A stretch of 64,000 bases of DNA from NCBI GenBank assembly GCA_964551435.1, contig CAZKBS010000002.1, positions 124,001 through 188,000 on the forward strand. Reading direction: 5' to 3'. This document shows positions 9,068 to 16,819 of the stretch, in pieces. The notes under the pieces were generated by a model. That model ran no database searches, was not told the DNA's origin, and worked only from the letters and a program-made list of their open reading frames with translations. This stretch comes from UBA2020 sp964551435. Its GTDB lineage: Bacteria > Pseudomonadota > Alphaproteobacteria > Micavibrionales > UBA2020. Both the position numbers and the translations under genes were made by a program. Position 1 is the stretch's first letter. Each line of letters begins with the position of its first letter.

Positions 9068-9921
9068 CAGGCGTTCCTCCCGCTTGGATGCATGGTTAGA
9101 CCTGCGGGCTTTTTACCTGTCAGGGATGCCGCCGCCACAATCTTGTCAGCATCGCCGCCAAGGCGCACATAGGCATCAGCGGCCTGCTGCAAAAGCGCAC
9201 TTCCCTGCATTTCATCGAAAAGCCGCATCGACTGGCTTTCATGGTCGGTCGACAGATTGCGCGCGATGCGGTTGTAAACGCCCGCGCCGAAATTGAAAAT
9301 CTCGGTAATGCGGTAGCCGATGGCGGGCTTGTCGCTGATACGCGCGATTTCCTGCGGCGCGGTTTTGTGCCAGCCTTCGCGCGGCTGCGAGGTTTCGGCG
9401 GCAGCGGGCCCACCGATTTCACCGCGCAGCAACGACACGACACCCGGGTAATTTTCCTTGGCCGCGATATCGGCGGCGGTATTCATGCGGCTGTCGCGCA
9501 GGCCGGTATCCGCCCCCTGCGACAGCAGGAACTGGATGACTTTGCCGCGGCCCCAATAAGCCGCATGATGCAGCGCCGTGCGCCCGTCGTTGCTTTGGGC
9601 GTCGATATTTGCGCCGCGTTCGCACAGCAGTTTTGCCAGCGCCACATCGTCATGCGATGCCGCGGCCATCAGGGCCGAATAATCGTTATCGGTTTTTCCG
9701 TTGGGGTCTGCCCCGCGATCCAGCAGCAAAAGCACAATATCGTAGTGACGGCTGGACGCATGATAGGCGATGGCGCTGTCTCTGTATTCGTTGCGCGCGT
9801 TCGGATCCGCCCCCGCATCAAGCGCGGCGGTGACTTTGCGGATGTCATCCTTGAACAGCGCCTTGTCGAGACGCTTCTGGCGCGCTGCCGCTTTTTCTTC
9901 AGGGGTTTTGATCCAGCCCAT
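9067..9921 (-). CDS. Ankyrin repeat protein (paralogue of the downstream gene)
   Basis: About 284 residues if started at ATG 9921. A TTG at 9963 behind GGGAGGG would add 14 residues, but the ATG gives an N-terminus (MGWIKTPEEK) matching the paralogue's MGMFWDNKQE. Ankyrin repeats occupy about residues 25-160 (NDGRTALHHAAYWGRGKVIQ). The tail carries DKPAIGYRITEIFNFGAGVY, matching the paralogue almost word for word. The stop overlaps the next ATG by one base. It is convergent with fahA through its partner and divergent from maiA. Confidence 0.85.
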   Translation of the reverse strand: MGWIKTPEEKAAARQKRLDKALFKDDIRKVTAALDAGADPNARNEYRDSAIAYHASSRHYDIVLLLLDRGADPNGKTDNDYSALMAAASHDDVALAKLLCERGANIDAQSNDGRTALHHAAYWGRGKVIQFLLSQGADTGLRDSRMNTAADIAAKENYPGVVSLLRGEIGGPAAAETSQPREGWHKTAPQEIARISDKPAIGYRITEIFNFGAGVYNRIARNLSTDHESQSMRLFDEMQGSALLQQAADAYVRLGGDADKIVAAASLTGKKPAGLTMHPSGRNA

Positions 9922-10127
9922 GACGCCCGCTGCTTGAAGATTGTCAGAAATATGAGAAATCAAAATTTAGACATAACCCTCCCTGCTGTCAATCGACGAC
10001 AGCGTGATGGGTTTGCAAAAATATGATATTATGGAATTGTGCAGTGCGGACGGTCTTGCCCCGCGCCGCCGCGGCCCGATACAATCCCAACCATCGGTTT
10101 TATCAGGATATTCGGGGGATCGTCGCG

Positions 10128-10817
10128 ATGATGAAGCTCTATAGCTATTACAGGTCGTCCTGCGCCTACCGCGCGCGGCTGGCGCTGCATTTCAAAGGCA
10201 TCCCCTTTGAATACATCCCCGTGCATCTAGTGCGCGACGGCGGCGAACAGCACAAACCCGAATACAAAGCGCTCAATCCGCAGGCACTGGTGCCGACGCT
10301 GATCGACGGCGATTTCATCCTGACGCAATCCATGGCGATCATGGAGTATCTGGAGGAGAAATTCCCCGCCCCAGCGCTGCTGCCGCAAGATACCGCGCAG
10401 CGCGCCTATGTGCGCCAGATTTCGCTGGTGAACGTCGCGGATATCCACCCCATCAATAACCTCAAGGTGCTCAATCACCTCACGGGCGATTTCGGCGTGA
10501 CGCAGGCGCAAAAACTGGACTGGTATCAGAAATGGATACGTCAGGGTTTCGACGCGCTTGAAGTCCTCATCAGCCGCAGCCCGTTTTACAAGGGCAGTTT
10601 CGTCTGCGGCGATGCGCCGACCATGGCCGACATGTGCCTTGTGCCGCAAATTTACAACGCGCGCCGCTATGAAATGGATGTCTCGGCATGGCCCGTCATC
10701 AGCGCGGTCGATGCGGCCTGCGCGGAATTGCCGGCTTTCGTCGCTTCCTGCCCCGAAAACCAGCCCGACACGCCGGATGACCAGCGCCCGAATTTCATGA
10801 AAGGAAAAGCGTCATGA
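10128..10817 (+). CDS. maiA: Maleylacetoacetate isomerase (zeta-class glutathione S-transferase)
   Basis: Isomerises maleylacetoacetate to fumarylacetoacetate with glutathione. The frame is open further upstream, but the start is placed at the tandem ATGATG at 10128, 9 nt after GGGGG, because homology begins there: MKLYSYYRSSCAYRARLALH contains the zeta-GST SSCAYR signature. The N-terminal thioredoxin-like half runs to ALVPTLIDGDFILTQSMAIM (about residue 70), followed by the helical GST C-domain with NVADIHPINNLKVL. The final codons overlap phhA by four bases (ATGA), so the pair is translationally coupled. Confidence 0.93.
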   Translation: MMKLYSYYRSSCAYRARLALHFKGIPFEYIPVHLVRDGGEQHKPEYKALNPQALVPTLIDGDFILTQSMAIMEYLEEKFPAPALLPQDTAQRAYVRQISLVNVADIHPINNLKVLNHLTGDFGVTQAQKLDWYQKWIRQGFDALEVLISRSPFYKGSFVCGDAPTMADMCLVPQIYNARRYEMDVSAWPVISAVDAACAELPAFVASCPENQPDTPDDQRPNFMKGKAS

Positions 10818-11740
10818 CCAACAACATCCCCGAAGACCGCGGCCTTGCATCCGCCAAGCACTACAACCCGGGCGAAGGATGGACGCGCGGGAACCTCGAT
10901 TTTTTCATCGTGCCGCAGCATGAATACACGGCCGAGGAACATGACGTCTGGCGCATCCTGTTCAAACGCCAGCAGGATATCCTCAAAGGCCGCGCCATCG
11001 ACCTTTTCATGGATTCCATGTCGACACTGGGCATCAACGCCGAACGCGTGCCGTCGTTTGACGAAGTAAACGCGATTTTGATGAAACGCACCGGCTGGCA
11101 GGTCGTCCCCGTCGAAGGGCTTATCCCCGACGAGCCGTTTTTCGAACTCCTCGCCAACCGCCGCTTTCCGGCGGGGAATTTTATCCGCACGCGCGACAGC
11201 CTCGATTACATTCAGGAACCCGACGTATTCCACGATGTTTTCGGGCATGTACCGCTGCTGGCCGACCCGACCTTCGCGAAATATATGGAAGAATACGGCA
11301 AGGGAGGATTGAAAGCGGCCGGCATGGGCATGACGCATAAAATCGCGCGGCTTTACTGGTACACGGTCGAATTTGGCCTGATACAGCAAAAAGATGGCCT
11401 GCGCATTTACGGCGCGGGCATTCTGTCGTCGCCAACGGAATCCGTTTTCGCACTCGAAAGCGACTCCCCGCACCGCATCGGCTTTGACGTCAAACGCATG
11501 CTGCAAACGCATTACCAGATTGACGATTTCCAGGATAACTATTTTGTTATCGACAGCGTGGAGCAGCTGTTCAACGATACCTACGCCGATTTCACGCCGA
11601 TTTATGCGGAGTTGAAAGACAAGCCGGAATACAAGGCAGGCACGCTGCTCGATACCGACAAGGTCATTCACAAAGGCACGGGCACCTATGCGATAGAGGC
11701 GGAAAAGAAACGCGCCGCCCGCCGCGCCGCGGCCAAGTAA
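10814..11740 (+). CDS. phhA: Phenylalanine 4-monooxygenase
   Basis: Pterin- and iron-dependent hydroxylase turning phenylalanine into tyrosine, feeding hpd. The 308-residue length is close to bacterial PhhA. The iron ligands are visible: His140 and His145 in PDVFHDVFGHVP, and Glu186 in WYTVEFGLI. GAGILSSPTESVFAL is also typical. It overlaps maiA by four bases and ends before a strong bidirectional terminator. The C-terminus is rich in Lys/Arg/Ala. Together with hpd, fahA and maiA it gives a Phe/Tyr route lacking only the transaminase and homogentisate dioxygenase locally. Confidence 0.96.
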   Translation: MTNNIPEDRGLASAKHYNPGEGWTRGNLDFFIVPQHEYTAEEHDVWRILFKRQQDILKGRAIDLFMDSMSTLGINAERVPSFDEVNAILMKRTGWQVVPVEGLIPDEPFFELLANRRFPAGNFIRTRDSLDYIQEPDVFHDVFGHVPLLADPTFAKYMEEYGKGGLKAAGMGMTHKIARLYWYTVEFGLIQQKDGLRIYGAGILSSPTESVFALESDSPHRIGFDVKRMLQTHYQIDDFQDNYFVIDSVEQLFNDTYADFTPIYAELKDKPEYKAGTLLDTDKVIHKGTGTYAIEAEKKRAARRAAAK

Positions 11741-11761
11741 CACCGCACCCGAAATCTAAAC

Positions 11762-11800
11762 AAAAAAAACCGCGGCAGAAATATCCTGCCGCGTTTTTTT
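11762..11800. terminator. Bidirectional intrinsic terminator between phhA and the yqgE-like gene
   Basis: Stem CGCGGCAG (11771-11778) pairs with CTGCCGCG (11786-11793) around a 7-nt loop. Seven T follow on the right and eight A precede on the left, so it serves both convergent transcripts. Confidence 0.92.
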
Positions 11801-11813
11801 AAACCTGTTTGTT

Positions 11814-12485
11814 TCAGATACCCTTGGGCGGTTTTTTGCGTTCTTCCTCGATGACCGAGGGATCGACGTTGCGTCTGGCCGCTTCTTCGGCAAGGCTGGC
11901 CTTGTCATTCGCGGCACGCCACATGTATTCAGGTGACGTTTCAGTGACCAACGGCATATCCATATCGGCAATCTTCCACCATTCGCGCAGAATTTCACGG
12001 TCCAGCTGGCGCGGTGCCCATCCGGCATATCCGCGCAGCACAATATACCATGTCGGCGGCGGGTTCAGCTTGCGCAGCTCTTCGGCGCGCGGCCCTTCGA
12101 CATAGTAAAGGCCGGTGTCACCGACAGGCACGCCACCTTCGAAATTGGCGATGCCTTTATAGAGAGCGGAAATCTTCTCCGGCTCCACCGGACCACCGAA
12201 AAAATAGCCGGGGTTTTTCGCATCGGGTTTGTTGATAACAACACCGTAGGCGCCTGAGCTGTTATGCTTGACCATAAACACAACGCTTTGCTCAAAAATA
12301 CTGCCCGGTGCGCCGTTGTGTACCAAAAGCTTGTGATGCGCGCTGTCGGATTCGCGGAAATAGGTTCCAACAGCAAACAGCAACAGCGCGAGAAAAATCA
12401 GCAAATATCCGTCGCGGCGGCTTTTGTGTGCTTTGAGGGCTTTTTGTTCGGGCGTCAGTTCTGGCTTTTTATTTTTTGTGGTCAT
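11814..12485 (-). CDS. YqgE/AlgH family protein with an N-terminal membrane anchor
   Basis: The 223-residue protein matches the YqgE/AlgH (DUF179) fold: GSIFEQSVVFMVKHNSSGAY, GVVINKPD, FFGGPV and LRGYAGWAPRQLDREI in order. Unlike usual YqgE (about 185 residues, cytosolic) it has a basic N-terminus and a transmembrane segment at about residues 27-44 (LLIFLALLLFAVGTYF), so the domain should be exported or membrane-tethered. Its ATG shares one base with the stop of the upstream GNAT-like gene, forming a two-gene operon. The molecular function of the family is not settled. Confidence 0.82.
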   Translation of the reverse strand: MTTKNKKPELTPEQKALKAHKSRRDGYLLIFLALLLFAVGTYFRESDSAHHKLLVHNGAPGSIFEQSVVFMVKHNSSGAYGVVINKPDAKNPGYFFGGPVEPEKISALYKGIANFEGGVPVGDTGLYYVEGPRAEELRKLNPPPTWYIVLRGYAGWAPRQLDREILREWWKIADMDMPLVTETSPEYMWRAANDKASLAEEAARRNVDPSVIEEERKKPPKGI

Positions 12486-13216
12486 TACGGCGCGAATTTA
12501 TCCCGGAAAGATTTGATGCCGTGTTTTTCATTCGGCACTTTGGGATCACCGTAATCGCTACCCGCCAGATTTTCAAGCGCGGGGCGCAGATTTTTCATGA
12601 TAGCGCAGCGGCTGAAATCCAGCTCGTATTCCTGCCCCGTCGTGCGGTCGGTAATTTTGGGATTTTTTTCTGTATCCAGCAGCGTTTTCGCAATGCTCGG
12701 CATATGTTCAACCGACAGCTGGAACCATTCGACCGGCAAACCCGCATCGTCGGGCGAAATCGAATAGCCGACAGCATCCTGCAAATCCTTGGGGATATCG
12801 AACGGCACCGCGCCGTGCTTGAGGAACGCGTTTTTGGAACGCTGGTTGCCAATCACGATTTCAATCGCGAAGCGGTCTTCGGGCGGCTCCATCATATAGG
12901 CCTGCATGACCTGTGCGCTCAAAAGCGTTTTGAAAAGGCCGAGGCCTTCCTGCGTGATGCGCACTGAGCCAAGCTCCGTCCATTTATGAACCTCATCGCC
13001 CTGCTCGTTCTTCACGACGACTGGATAGGAAATCGCGGAAGCGACAATCTTGCCGTCCTCGTCCTCGATCAGCGTCACCGCGCCCGAAGCGATACGCTCG
13101 CGCCAGACATCCGGCTCGCGCTTGGCGACGAATTCGTGTTCATTATTGGAATAAAAATCAAATACAGCCTTTTCATCGGCTGGTTCGGCATAGCGGACAA
13201 AGAGCTTCTTGGCCAT
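12485..13216 (-). CDS. GNAT-like acetyltransferase-fold protein (one of two paralogues)
   Basis: A 243-residue soluble protein. Residues 4-70 (FVRYAEPADEKAVFDFY, VTLIEDEDGKIVASAISYP) look like the first strands of a GNAT acetyltransferase. A second half follows with EWFQLSVEHMPSIAKTLLD. It aligns along its length with the protein at 18037-18840, including the shared MEPPEDR/VEPPEDR core and an RDK motif near the C-terminus. Substrate unknown, and I cannot confirm an intact acetyl-CoA loop. It is the first gene of an operon with the yqgE-like gene (one-base overlap). Confidence 0.72.
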   Translation of the reverse strand: MAKKLFVRYAEPADEKAVFDFYSNNEHEFVAKREPDVWRERIASGAVTLIEDEDGKIVASAISYPVVVKNEQGDEVHKWTELGSVRITQEGLGLFKTLLSAQVMQAYMMEPPEDRFAIEIVIGNQRSKNAFLKHGAVPFDIPKDLQDAVGYSISPDDAGLPVEWFQLSVEHMPSIAKTLLDTEKNPKITDRTTGQEYELDFSRCAIMKNLRPALENLAGSDYGDPKVPNEKHGIKSFRDKFAP

Positions 13217-13302
13217 GGGCAGACCCTTGCTTGAAAAAAATGAACCACCCTTTAGTGCCGTTTGCGAATATGATACCAGTAATACTCAAAAAGGACATAA
13301 AA

Positions 13303-13581
13303 ATGTCGTCTGGCAATGTTAAATCTCTGGAAAAGGAAGCTTTTTTAAGAAAGCTGTCCGCGCTGGCCGCGTCGAAAAGCGTCAGCGACAGCGATTTTGC
13401 AGATTCTGTCTATACCGCCCTGACCCGCTTCGGGCTCGACGAAACGGCCTTTCGCGCGGGGTTCGGCCTGTCCAAAGGCGCCGTCGACCGCTGGACGACC
13501 CTCAAAAACCTGCCCCAGCCGACCGTCCGGCCCCATGTGCTCAGCTGGATTGCCGCGCAATTAACGGATAAATCCGAATAG
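13303..13581 (+). CDS. Small helix-turn-helix-like protein, 92 aa
   Basis: The frame is open from 13231, but AGGA lies 7 nt before the ATG at 13303, which is preferred. Residues 40-85 (FGLDETAFRAGFGLSKGAVD, then RWTTLKNLPQPTVRPHVLSW) resemble a helix-turn-helix of the XRE/phage-regulator type. It is immediately upstream of a palindrome-containing promoter (13586-13615) and could be its regulator; that is inference from position. No signal peptide or membrane segment. Confidence 0.65.
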   Translation: MSSGNVKSLEKEAFLRKLSALAASKSVSDSDFADSVYTALTRFGLDETAFRAGFGLSKGAVDRWTTLKNLPQPTVRPHVLSWIAAQLTDKSE

Positions 13582-13585
13582 CGGC

Positions 13586-13615
13586 TTGACATATTATGTC
13601 AAGATTGGCTATCTT
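13586..13615 (+). promoter_or_regulatory. Sigma-70-like promoter overlapped by a palindromic operator
   Basis: TTGACATATTATGTCAA at 13586-13602 is a perfect inverted repeat of two 8-bp arms around one base, and its first six bases are a consensus -35 box. TATCTT at 13610-13615 is a plausible -10 box with 18-bp spacing. A repressor bound to the palindrome would block polymerase. It precedes the gene at 13664 and follows the stop of a helix-turn-helix-like gene by 4 nt. Confidence 0.6.
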
Positions 13616-13663
13616 GGCCTCTCCAAATCATTTTTGAAAAACCGCGCATAAAGGGCCGCCACG

Positions 13664-13927
13664 ATGACGCCTGAAGAAGAGAATTACATCAAGCTGCTGA
13701 AGTCGCATGACTGGTATTACGATTACAGCGACGACCACAGCGTCTGGCGCCGCGGCTCGGAAGCTTATGGCCGCTTGCGCAGCATGCAAAAAAACCTCGA
13801 CCCCACAGGCGCGATCTGGAACGAACACGCCCCGAACGATTTCAAGATGAAACAGCCGGAGCCCGCGAATATCAATTTACTGCCGCCGATGAACATCAAA
13901 AAACGCGGCCCGCAAGGCCCGACATAA
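13664..13927 (+). CDS. Small hypothetical protein with C-terminal IKKR motif, 87 aa
   Basis: AAGGG lies 8 nt before the ATG. The product is aromatic-rich at its N-terminus (residues 16-30: DWYYDYSDDHSVWRR) and proline-rich near its end. Its last 20 residues contain INLLPPMNIKKR, matching the C-terminal ends of the proteins at 13948, 50685 and 54458. There are no ankyrin repeats or membrane segments. It is the first gene of a likely operon with 13948 (20 nt gap) and 14130. Function unknown. Confidence 0.66.
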   Translation: MTPEEENYIKLLKSHDWYYDYSDDHSVWRRGSEAYGRLRSMQKNLDPTGAIWNEHAPNDFKMKQPEPANINLLPPMNIKKRGPQGPT

Positions 13928-13947
13928 CCAAGACCTGAGGAACACGC

Positions 13948-14133
13948 ATGCTGGGTAAATACAAACTCAAAGAAATGTGGGACGGCTATATCCCGCCCGC
14001 CCCCAAAAAGACGGAGCCGAAACCCGCAGCCCCCGAAAAAGAAAACAGCGGCGACGAGCACAGCATCGCCGTACTGCAACCCGCGGCCATCAAAAAGCGC
14101 CTCCGCAGTGACGGGGGCCCCGCACACGGATGA
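13948..14133 (+). CDS. Small hypothetical protein with C-terminal IKKR motif, 61 aa
   Basis: GAGGA lies 7 nt before the ATG. A short basic N-terminus (MLGKYKLKEMWDGYIPP) is followed by a Pro/Lys/Glu-rich linker and the shared motif IAVLQPAAIKKR, then a 10-residue tail. The stop overlaps the next ATG (ATGA at 14130), so it is translationally coupled to a short ankyrin protein. This suggests the motif-bearing peptide and the ankyrin unit act together, as they are fused in the proteins at 50685 and 54458. Confidence 0.62.
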   Translation: MLGKYKLKEMWDGYIPPAPKKTEPKPAAPEKENSGDEHSIAVLQPAAIKKRLRSDGGPAHG

Positions 14134-14390
14134 GCCCTGTTGCAGCACATATCCAGAATGGACTGGCGCTGCTGAAAGAAATCAACAGCGGCACGCCGGA
14201 TATGTCTGAAATCAAACGACTGATCGACGCCGGCGCCGATCTTGAACAAACCGGCGGCGATATCCAGCAGCGCACACCGCTGCTGGCAGCCTGCGCCACC
14301 AGCCACTGTGAAGATGCGGTGCGTTGGCTGTTGCAGGCAGGCGCGAATACCGAAGCGCGCAACCAGAACGGCGCCAGCCTGAATCGCTGA
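14130..14390 (+). CDS. Short ankyrin repeat protein, 86 aa
   Basis: Contains about two ankyrin repeats (IKRLIDAGADLEQTGGDIQQ, then RTPLLAACATSHCEDAVRWL and LLQAGANTEARNQNGASLNR) and stops right after them, shorter than a stable ankyrin domain usually is. It may be a truncated relative of the gene at 14587, or may pair with the upstream 61-residue protein, with which it overlaps by four bases. The ribosome site is probably supplied by the coupled gene. Confidence 0.68.
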   Translation: MSPVAAHIQNGLALLKEINSGTPDMSEIKRLIDAGADLEQTGGDIQQRTPLLAACATSHCEDAVRWLLQAGANTEARNQNGASLNR

Positions 14391-14498
14391 TTTTTTATCG
14401 GCCGTCATAATACTGATAATCATTTTCAACAAGCAGAGCATAAGCCGTTGAAATGACGCCATATTTTTTGTAATTTAATTACTATAATATACTCAAAC

Positions 14499-14527
14499 TT
14501 GACATTATATTAGATATTTGCTAGGGT
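14499..14527 (+). promoter_or_regulatory. Candidate promoter for ankyrin gene 14587
   Basis: TTGACA at 14499-14504 is followed after 17 bp by TAGGGT (14522-14527), a weak -10 match. An alternative TATAAT at 14484-14489 has no good -35 box. The bases following the -35 box (TTGACATTATAT) resemble those at 13586 and 54390. Confidence 0.35.
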
Positions 14528-14586
14528 TTTGGCTAATTTAAATACAGTTCAGGTTGCTTAATATCTGATTTCAGAGGGTTTTGACA

Positions 14587-15282
14587 ATGAGCCAACAAGG
14601 GTCTCGCTTCAACCAGGCCGTACAAGGACAGCGCGCCGAAGCCGCCGCATCTGTGCAAGTGCAGCAAACAACGCCGCAACCGGAAACACGCAGCGCGCCA
14701 TCTTACACACCGGAGCAAAAAGCCCTCGGCATGTCGCTGCTGCTCGAAATCGCGCAGAACACACCCGATACCCGCAAAATCACCGACCTCATCGCCCGCG
14801 GCGCGGGACTGGATATGAGGAACGCGGAGGATTGTACCCCGCTGCTGATCGCCGCGCGGCGCGGACACGAATATATTGCCGACATGCTGATACAGGCCGG
14901 CGCCGATGTGAACGCCAAAGACAGCGAAGGCAATACGCCGCTCATCCTCGCCACCATTTCCGGCAACGTCAAAACGGTGCGCAACCTGACCGACAAAAAC
15001 GCGGCGATGGACCATCTGAATAGCCTCGACCGTTCCGCGCTGATGTGGGCCGCGGCGCTCGGCCGCCGTGAAATCGCGCAAATTCTTATCCGCCGCGGCG
15101 CAGATCTTGAACAGCATAACCGCGCCGGACAAACGGCGTATGACATCGCGCGCCTGCATGAAAACTACAGCCTTGCGGAAATCCTCAAAGCAGGCGTGCA
15201 GCTGCAAAAAGACGCCGCCAAGGCACAACCCGCCACGCCGCCGCGTGCCGCAAGTTACAAAGATTTGCTGGGTAAAGTCTAA
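14587..15282 (+). CDS. Ankyrin repeat protein, 231 aa
   Basis: The start is ATG 14587, 8 nt after GAGGG; an in-frame TTG at 14581 is less likely. A Gln/Ala-rich N-terminus (residues 1-40) precedes about five ankyrin repeats over residues 45-200 (CTPLLIAARRGHEYIADMLI, NTPLILATISGNVKTVRNLT, RSALMWAAALGRREIAQILI). The tail is proline-rich and ends YKDLLGKV; it lacks the IKKR motif. A TTGACA box at 14499-14504 lies in the AT-rich upstream gap. Confidence 0.87.
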   Translation: MSQQGSRFNQAVQGQRAEAAASVQVQQTTPQPETRSAPSYTPEQKALGMSLLLEIAQNTPDTRKITDLIARGAGLDMRNAEDCTPLLIAARRGHEYIADMLIQAGADVNAKDSEGNTPLILATISGNVKTVRNLTDKNAAMDHLNSLDRSALMWAAALGRREIAQILIRRGADLEQHNRAGQTAYDIARLHENYSLAEILKAGVQLQKDAAKAQPATPPRAASYKDLLGKV

Positions 15283-15327
15283 AACCGCATCAGCATAGAA
15301 GACTCTGCCGCGCAACCCCTGACAACT

Positions 15328-15900
15328 TCAGGGGCTGTCCGGTTTTTTGCCGAAGGGTTTTCTGAATTTCGGCTTGTCGAGGCCGTTTTGCTTATCGTCC
15401 TGCATCTGGCCGACCTGTTGTTCCAGTTTGGCGAGTTTGGCGCGCAGGGCTTCAATCTCCGCCTTCGCTGCGGGCGAGAATTCATCTTTCAGGCTCGCCT
15501 CCGGCGCGGGGCCTTGCTGCGGCGGTGCCTGTTTGAGCTGCTGCATCTGCGCCTCGAAACGCGCCTGCTGCATGTCCTGTATGCGCGATTTGACGGTTTT
15601 CAGTTCTTTACCCACTTCACGCGCACGGCGGGCGTACATCACGTATTCACCCGCGCTCCATACCGCGAAAGCCGTACCAAGCCCACCGGTAATCGTCCAG
15701 TCCGCCGCAATCGCCAGCGCGCCGATCGCACCCCATAAACCGACATCGCCGATTTCACCGCGTGCCTTGCCCGTCAGCGTGTCATAGCGGTCTTGCAGAC
15801 GGCGGCGCTCTTTTTCAAGCATCGCCAAAGGATCGGCATCCTTTTTATTGGAACTGCCGTTGGTATTGTCTTCTGCATTGTTTTTCGGGCTATTCGCCAT
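15328..15900 (-). CDS. Hypothetical membrane-associated coiled-coil protein, 190 aa
   Basis: A hydrophilic N-terminus with a short coiled coil (residues 25-45) leads to a hydrophobic region at about 50-90 (VGLWGAIGALAIAADWTITG, then GLGTAFAVWSAGEYVMYARR). A long Gln-rich coiled coil follows (95-165), and the tail is basic and Pro/Lys-rich. It is probably anchored by one or two membrane segments with cytosolic coiled coils. It is convergent with the ankyrin gene at 14587. No family recognised. Confidence 0.68.
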   Translation of the reverse strand: MANSPKNNAEDNTNGSSNKKDADPLAMLEKERRRLQDRYDTLTGKARGEIGDVGLWGAIGALAIAADWTITGGLGTAFAVWSAGEYVMYARRAREVGKELKTVKSRIQDMQQARFEAQMQQLKQAPPQQGPAPEASLKDEFSPAAKAEIEALRAKLAKLEQQVGQMQDDKQNGLDKPKFRKPFGKKPDSP

Positions 15901-15990
15901 GCTGTCGTGCCTGAATGTTTGTATGGGAACAGGCGCGTTATAGCAAAATTACATAACGCAGGCAAGCCCGCTTTTTATTCCGTACCGCGG

Positions 15991-16734
15991 TCATTTCAGA
16001 GCCGAAAAGACCTTCTGCATCAGCTCCGTGCTTGCCTTCGCGGGGTCCTTGCGGATAGCTGCCTCTTCCTGTGCCATGTAATAGAAAATACCGTCCATGG
16101 CCTTCGCGGTAGCGTAATCGGAAAGGTTCGCTTTGATGTTTGGCATCATCGGCATCGCAGCCTGATAGCGCGCCATCATCAAATCATAGGCCTGCACCGC
16201 CCCCGCCTCTTCAAGGGCTTTGTTGACCACAGGCTGCATCGCCGTTTTCAGCTGCGTACCTGCCTGCTGCCGTAAATAAGATGTGGCGGCATCATCGGGC
16301 CCGGTCAAAATCGTCTTGGCATCGGCCAACGTCATTTTGCGGATAGCCTCCAGCAGGATTTGCTGGGTTTTCGGCGTCGCCAGTTCAGCCGCTTTGTTCA
16401 GACGGCTTTCCAAATCCGCTGTCAGCGTGCCCATGCCCACAGTCTTCAGCGCCTTGTCGACGGGCTGCAACACGGCAGGCAGCGGAATGCGGATTTTAGG
16501 ATCGCTGTTAAAACCGCCCGCGCGGCCCAGTTTTTCGACAACCCCCTGTGTCGACATTTCAAGCGCCTCGCGCAGCGCAGCCTGCACATCACTCTGGCTC
16601 AGCGCGGCAACGGCCTTGTTTCTTTTGGGCCCCCCGCTGAAAAGACCTTCCCAGAAGCTGCCCGCCTGCGCCTGCGGCACAGCCGCCGCGCACAACATCA
16701 TGACCGCACATAAAGCCAGAAACAGACTACGCAT
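15991..16734 (-). CDS. DUF4197 domain-containing secreted protein
   Basis: A signal peptide (MRSLFLALCAVMMLCAAAVP...AQA) is followed by the DUF4197 pattern: ALSQSDVQAALREALEMSTQ, IRIPLPAVLQPVDKALKTVG, RKMTLADAKTILTGPDDAAT. The frame is open further upstream. ATG 16734 is chosen because AAAAGG lies 9 nt before it and it directly begins the signal peptide. It probably acts in the periplasm; function unknown. A terminator-like hairpin ends about 3 nt upstream of the ribosome site, leaving little room for a private promoter. Confidence 0.88.
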   Translation of the reverse strand: MRSLFLALCAVMMLCAAAVPQAQAGSFWEGLFSGGPKRNKAVAALSQSDVQAALREALEMSTQGVVEKLGRAGGFNSDPKIRIPLPAVLQPVDKALKTVGMGTLTADLESRLNKAAELATPKTQQILLEAIRKMTLADAKTILTGPDDAATSYLRQQAGTQLKTAMQPVVNKALEEAGAVQAYDLMMARYQAAMPMMPNIKANLSDYATAKAMDGIFYYMAQEEAAIRKDPAKASTELMQKVFSALK

Positions 16735-16752
16735 GTTCATCCACCTTTTCAC

Positions 16753-16787
16753 GAAAAACAGGGGCACAGCCTGTGCGCCCCTGTTTT
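16753..16787 (-). terminator. Intrinsic terminator-like hairpin after the M20 gene
   Basis: AAAACAGGGGC (16755-16765) pairs with GCCCCTGTTTT (16777-16787) in an 11-bp stem. On the minus strand it ends in a run of five T. It lies between the M20 amidohydrolase gene and the DUF4197 gene, both leftward. Confidence 0.72.
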
Positions 16788-16819
16788 GTGTTCATACTCT
16801 CTTCGCGCCCTGCTGGCTA

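Noticed and set aside
15316..15351. Hairpin CCCCTGA/TCAGGGG considered as a terminator between convergent genes
   Set aside because: The T-run begins 11 nt after the stem, too far for a normal intrinsic terminator.
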